From the NCBI GenBank assembly GCA_030042795.1, contig JASHYZ010000501.1:1-7107 (forward strand): a stretch of 7,107 bases of DNA, in the 5' to 3' direction. The DNA is from Terriglobia bacterium. Lineage in GTDB: Bacteria; Acidobacteriota; Terriglobia; UBA7540. How positions within the stretch are numbered: position 1 is the stretch's first letter; each line of letters starts with the position of its first letter. The notes beneath the pieces were generated by a model. That model searched no databases, was not told the DNA's origin, and saw only the letters and a list, made by a program, of their open reading frames with translations. This document shows, piece by piece, positions 6,407 through 7,107 of the stretch. The translations under genes and the position numbers were made by a program.

Positions 6407-7107
6407 AGCAACAGTCACTCAGAAGGATTAGAGCTGCAGAGGCGACCCTCGCGGCTGCGTTTGCAATGGCGTTGGCTTCGGCTGCGCCCTTGGTGTCTCA
6501 GGAACTATCAAGCGCAGCGCTGACTCCCGCAAGTGAAACCCGAGCTGAGACGAACCCAGTCACGCCACGCGACTACGTGATCAGCCCGGACGACCTTCTT
6601 GACATTACCGTGTTTGACGTGCCGGAGATGTCGCGCCGCTACCGGGTGAGTCCGAACGGCGCCATTTCAATACCTTTGGTTGACATCCCCATTTCGGCCG
6701 CCGGACTGACACCCGATCAGCTTTCGAGTGCAATTTCTGACCGGCTGCGGAGCGGCGGCCTGGTGAGAAATCCCGAAGTCACAGTCGAAATTGCAGAGTC
6801 GCGTCTCCACTCGGTGGCAGTGGCGGGCGCTGTCAAGAAGCCGCAAATTTACCCGGTTTTCGGCAAGACCACGCTGCTGGACGTGCTCGCCCAAGCCGAA
6901 GGTCTCGCCGATGATGCGGGTGACGTGGCCGTGGTAGCCCGGGGAGACGTGGGCCTGCGCGCCGCCAGCGCCTCGGGACAGCAGGGTGCCGAGGCAGCCT
7001 CAGTGCAGGTTGATCTCAAACGCCTGATGCAGACAAACGACCCGCGTTTGAACATCGACCTTTACCCGGGTGACCGGGTGACTGTGCAGCGCGCCGGAAT
7101 CGTTTAT
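6400..7107 (+). CDS. Polysaccharide export protein (Wza-like, Poly_export + SLBB), cut by window edge
   Basis: The first 236 residues of an outer-membrane polysaccharide export protein. The chosen start is GTG at 6400, overlapping the stop of the NusG-like gene (7 bases shared). It gives a proper signal peptide: basic LKQQSLRRIR, then a hydrophobic alanine-rich stretch to about residue 33. The later ATG at 6469 would remove the basic part. The ribosome binding site is weak (GAGA, 5 bases ahead), suggesting translational coupling. The Poly_export domain spans about 59-135 (DYVISPDDLLDITVFDVPEM to NPEVTVEIAES), followed by an SLBB-type domain from about 137 (SVAVAGAVKKPQIYPVFGKT, then LLDVLAQAEGL) to near the edge. 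Unlike E. coli Wza there is no lipobox Cys after the signal peptide, so it is probably not a lipoprotein. It should form the periplasmic and outer-membrane channel of the glycan secretion machine. The remainder, and presumably the chain-length regulator and glycosyltransferases, lie beyond the edge. Confidence 0.9.
   Translation, partial: MLKQQSLRRIRAAEATLAAAFAMALASAAPLVSQELSSAALTPASETRAETNPVTPRDYVISPDDLLDITVFDVPEMSRRYRVSPNGAISIPLVDIPISAAGLTPDQLSSAISDRLRSGGLVRNPEVTVEIAESRLHSVAVAGAVKKPQIYPVFGKTTLLDVLAQAEGLADDAGDVAVVARGDVGLRAASASGQQGAEAASVQVDLKRLMQTNDPRLNIDLYPGDRVTVQRAGIVY

Overview
The window looks like a chromosomal segment of a moderately GC-rich Gram-negative bacterium. Gene content (a cysteine-desulfurase-like protein of the FDGPGGTQVP type, a secreted S9 peptidase resembling plant chloroplast glutamyl endopeptidase, and a sigma-54-controlled exopolysaccharide operon with a NusG paralogue) would fit Acidobacteriota. 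That assignment rests on recalled family resemblance only, and other lineages such as deltaproteobacterial groups remain possible. No rRNA, tRNA, insertion sequence, phage gene or CRISPR array is visible.

Left part (1-1145): a class V aminotransferase / cysteine-desulfurase-like gene runs leftward out of the window from an ATG at 760. It is cut at the window edge after 253 residues, just past its PLP lysine. It is divergent from the S9 peptidase gene, and the 385-base gap holds an extended -10-like promoter for the leftward gene, a perfect 7+7 inverted repeat lying over that promoter, and an imperfect 12+12 stem-loop of unknown role.

Middle part (1146-3659): one large gene encodes a signal-peptide-bearing S9 (prolyl oligopeptidase superfamily) serine peptidase with an intact Ser-Asp-His triad. 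It has no obvious functional link to what follows.

Right part (3831-7107): this looks like the regulatory head of an exopolysaccharide locus. A sigma-54 activator (degenerate receiver, intact AAA+ module, Fis-type HTH) is followed by a 247-base gap. That gap carries a dyad that could be its binding site and a sigma-54-type -24/-12 element with exact GG-N10-GC spacing. Downstream, all on the plus strand, lie a 99-residue unrecognised, probably winged-helix protein, a NusG paralogue (UpxY/RfaH-like antiterminator), and a Wza-type polysaccharide export protein. The last overlaps the NusG-like gene by 7 bases and runs off the window. The inferred logic is: activator turns on the sigma-54 promoter, the antiterminator keeps polymerase going through a long glycan operon, and the export protein plus genes beyond the edge make and secrete the polymer. 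The small protein between promoter and antiterminator is the least explained part.
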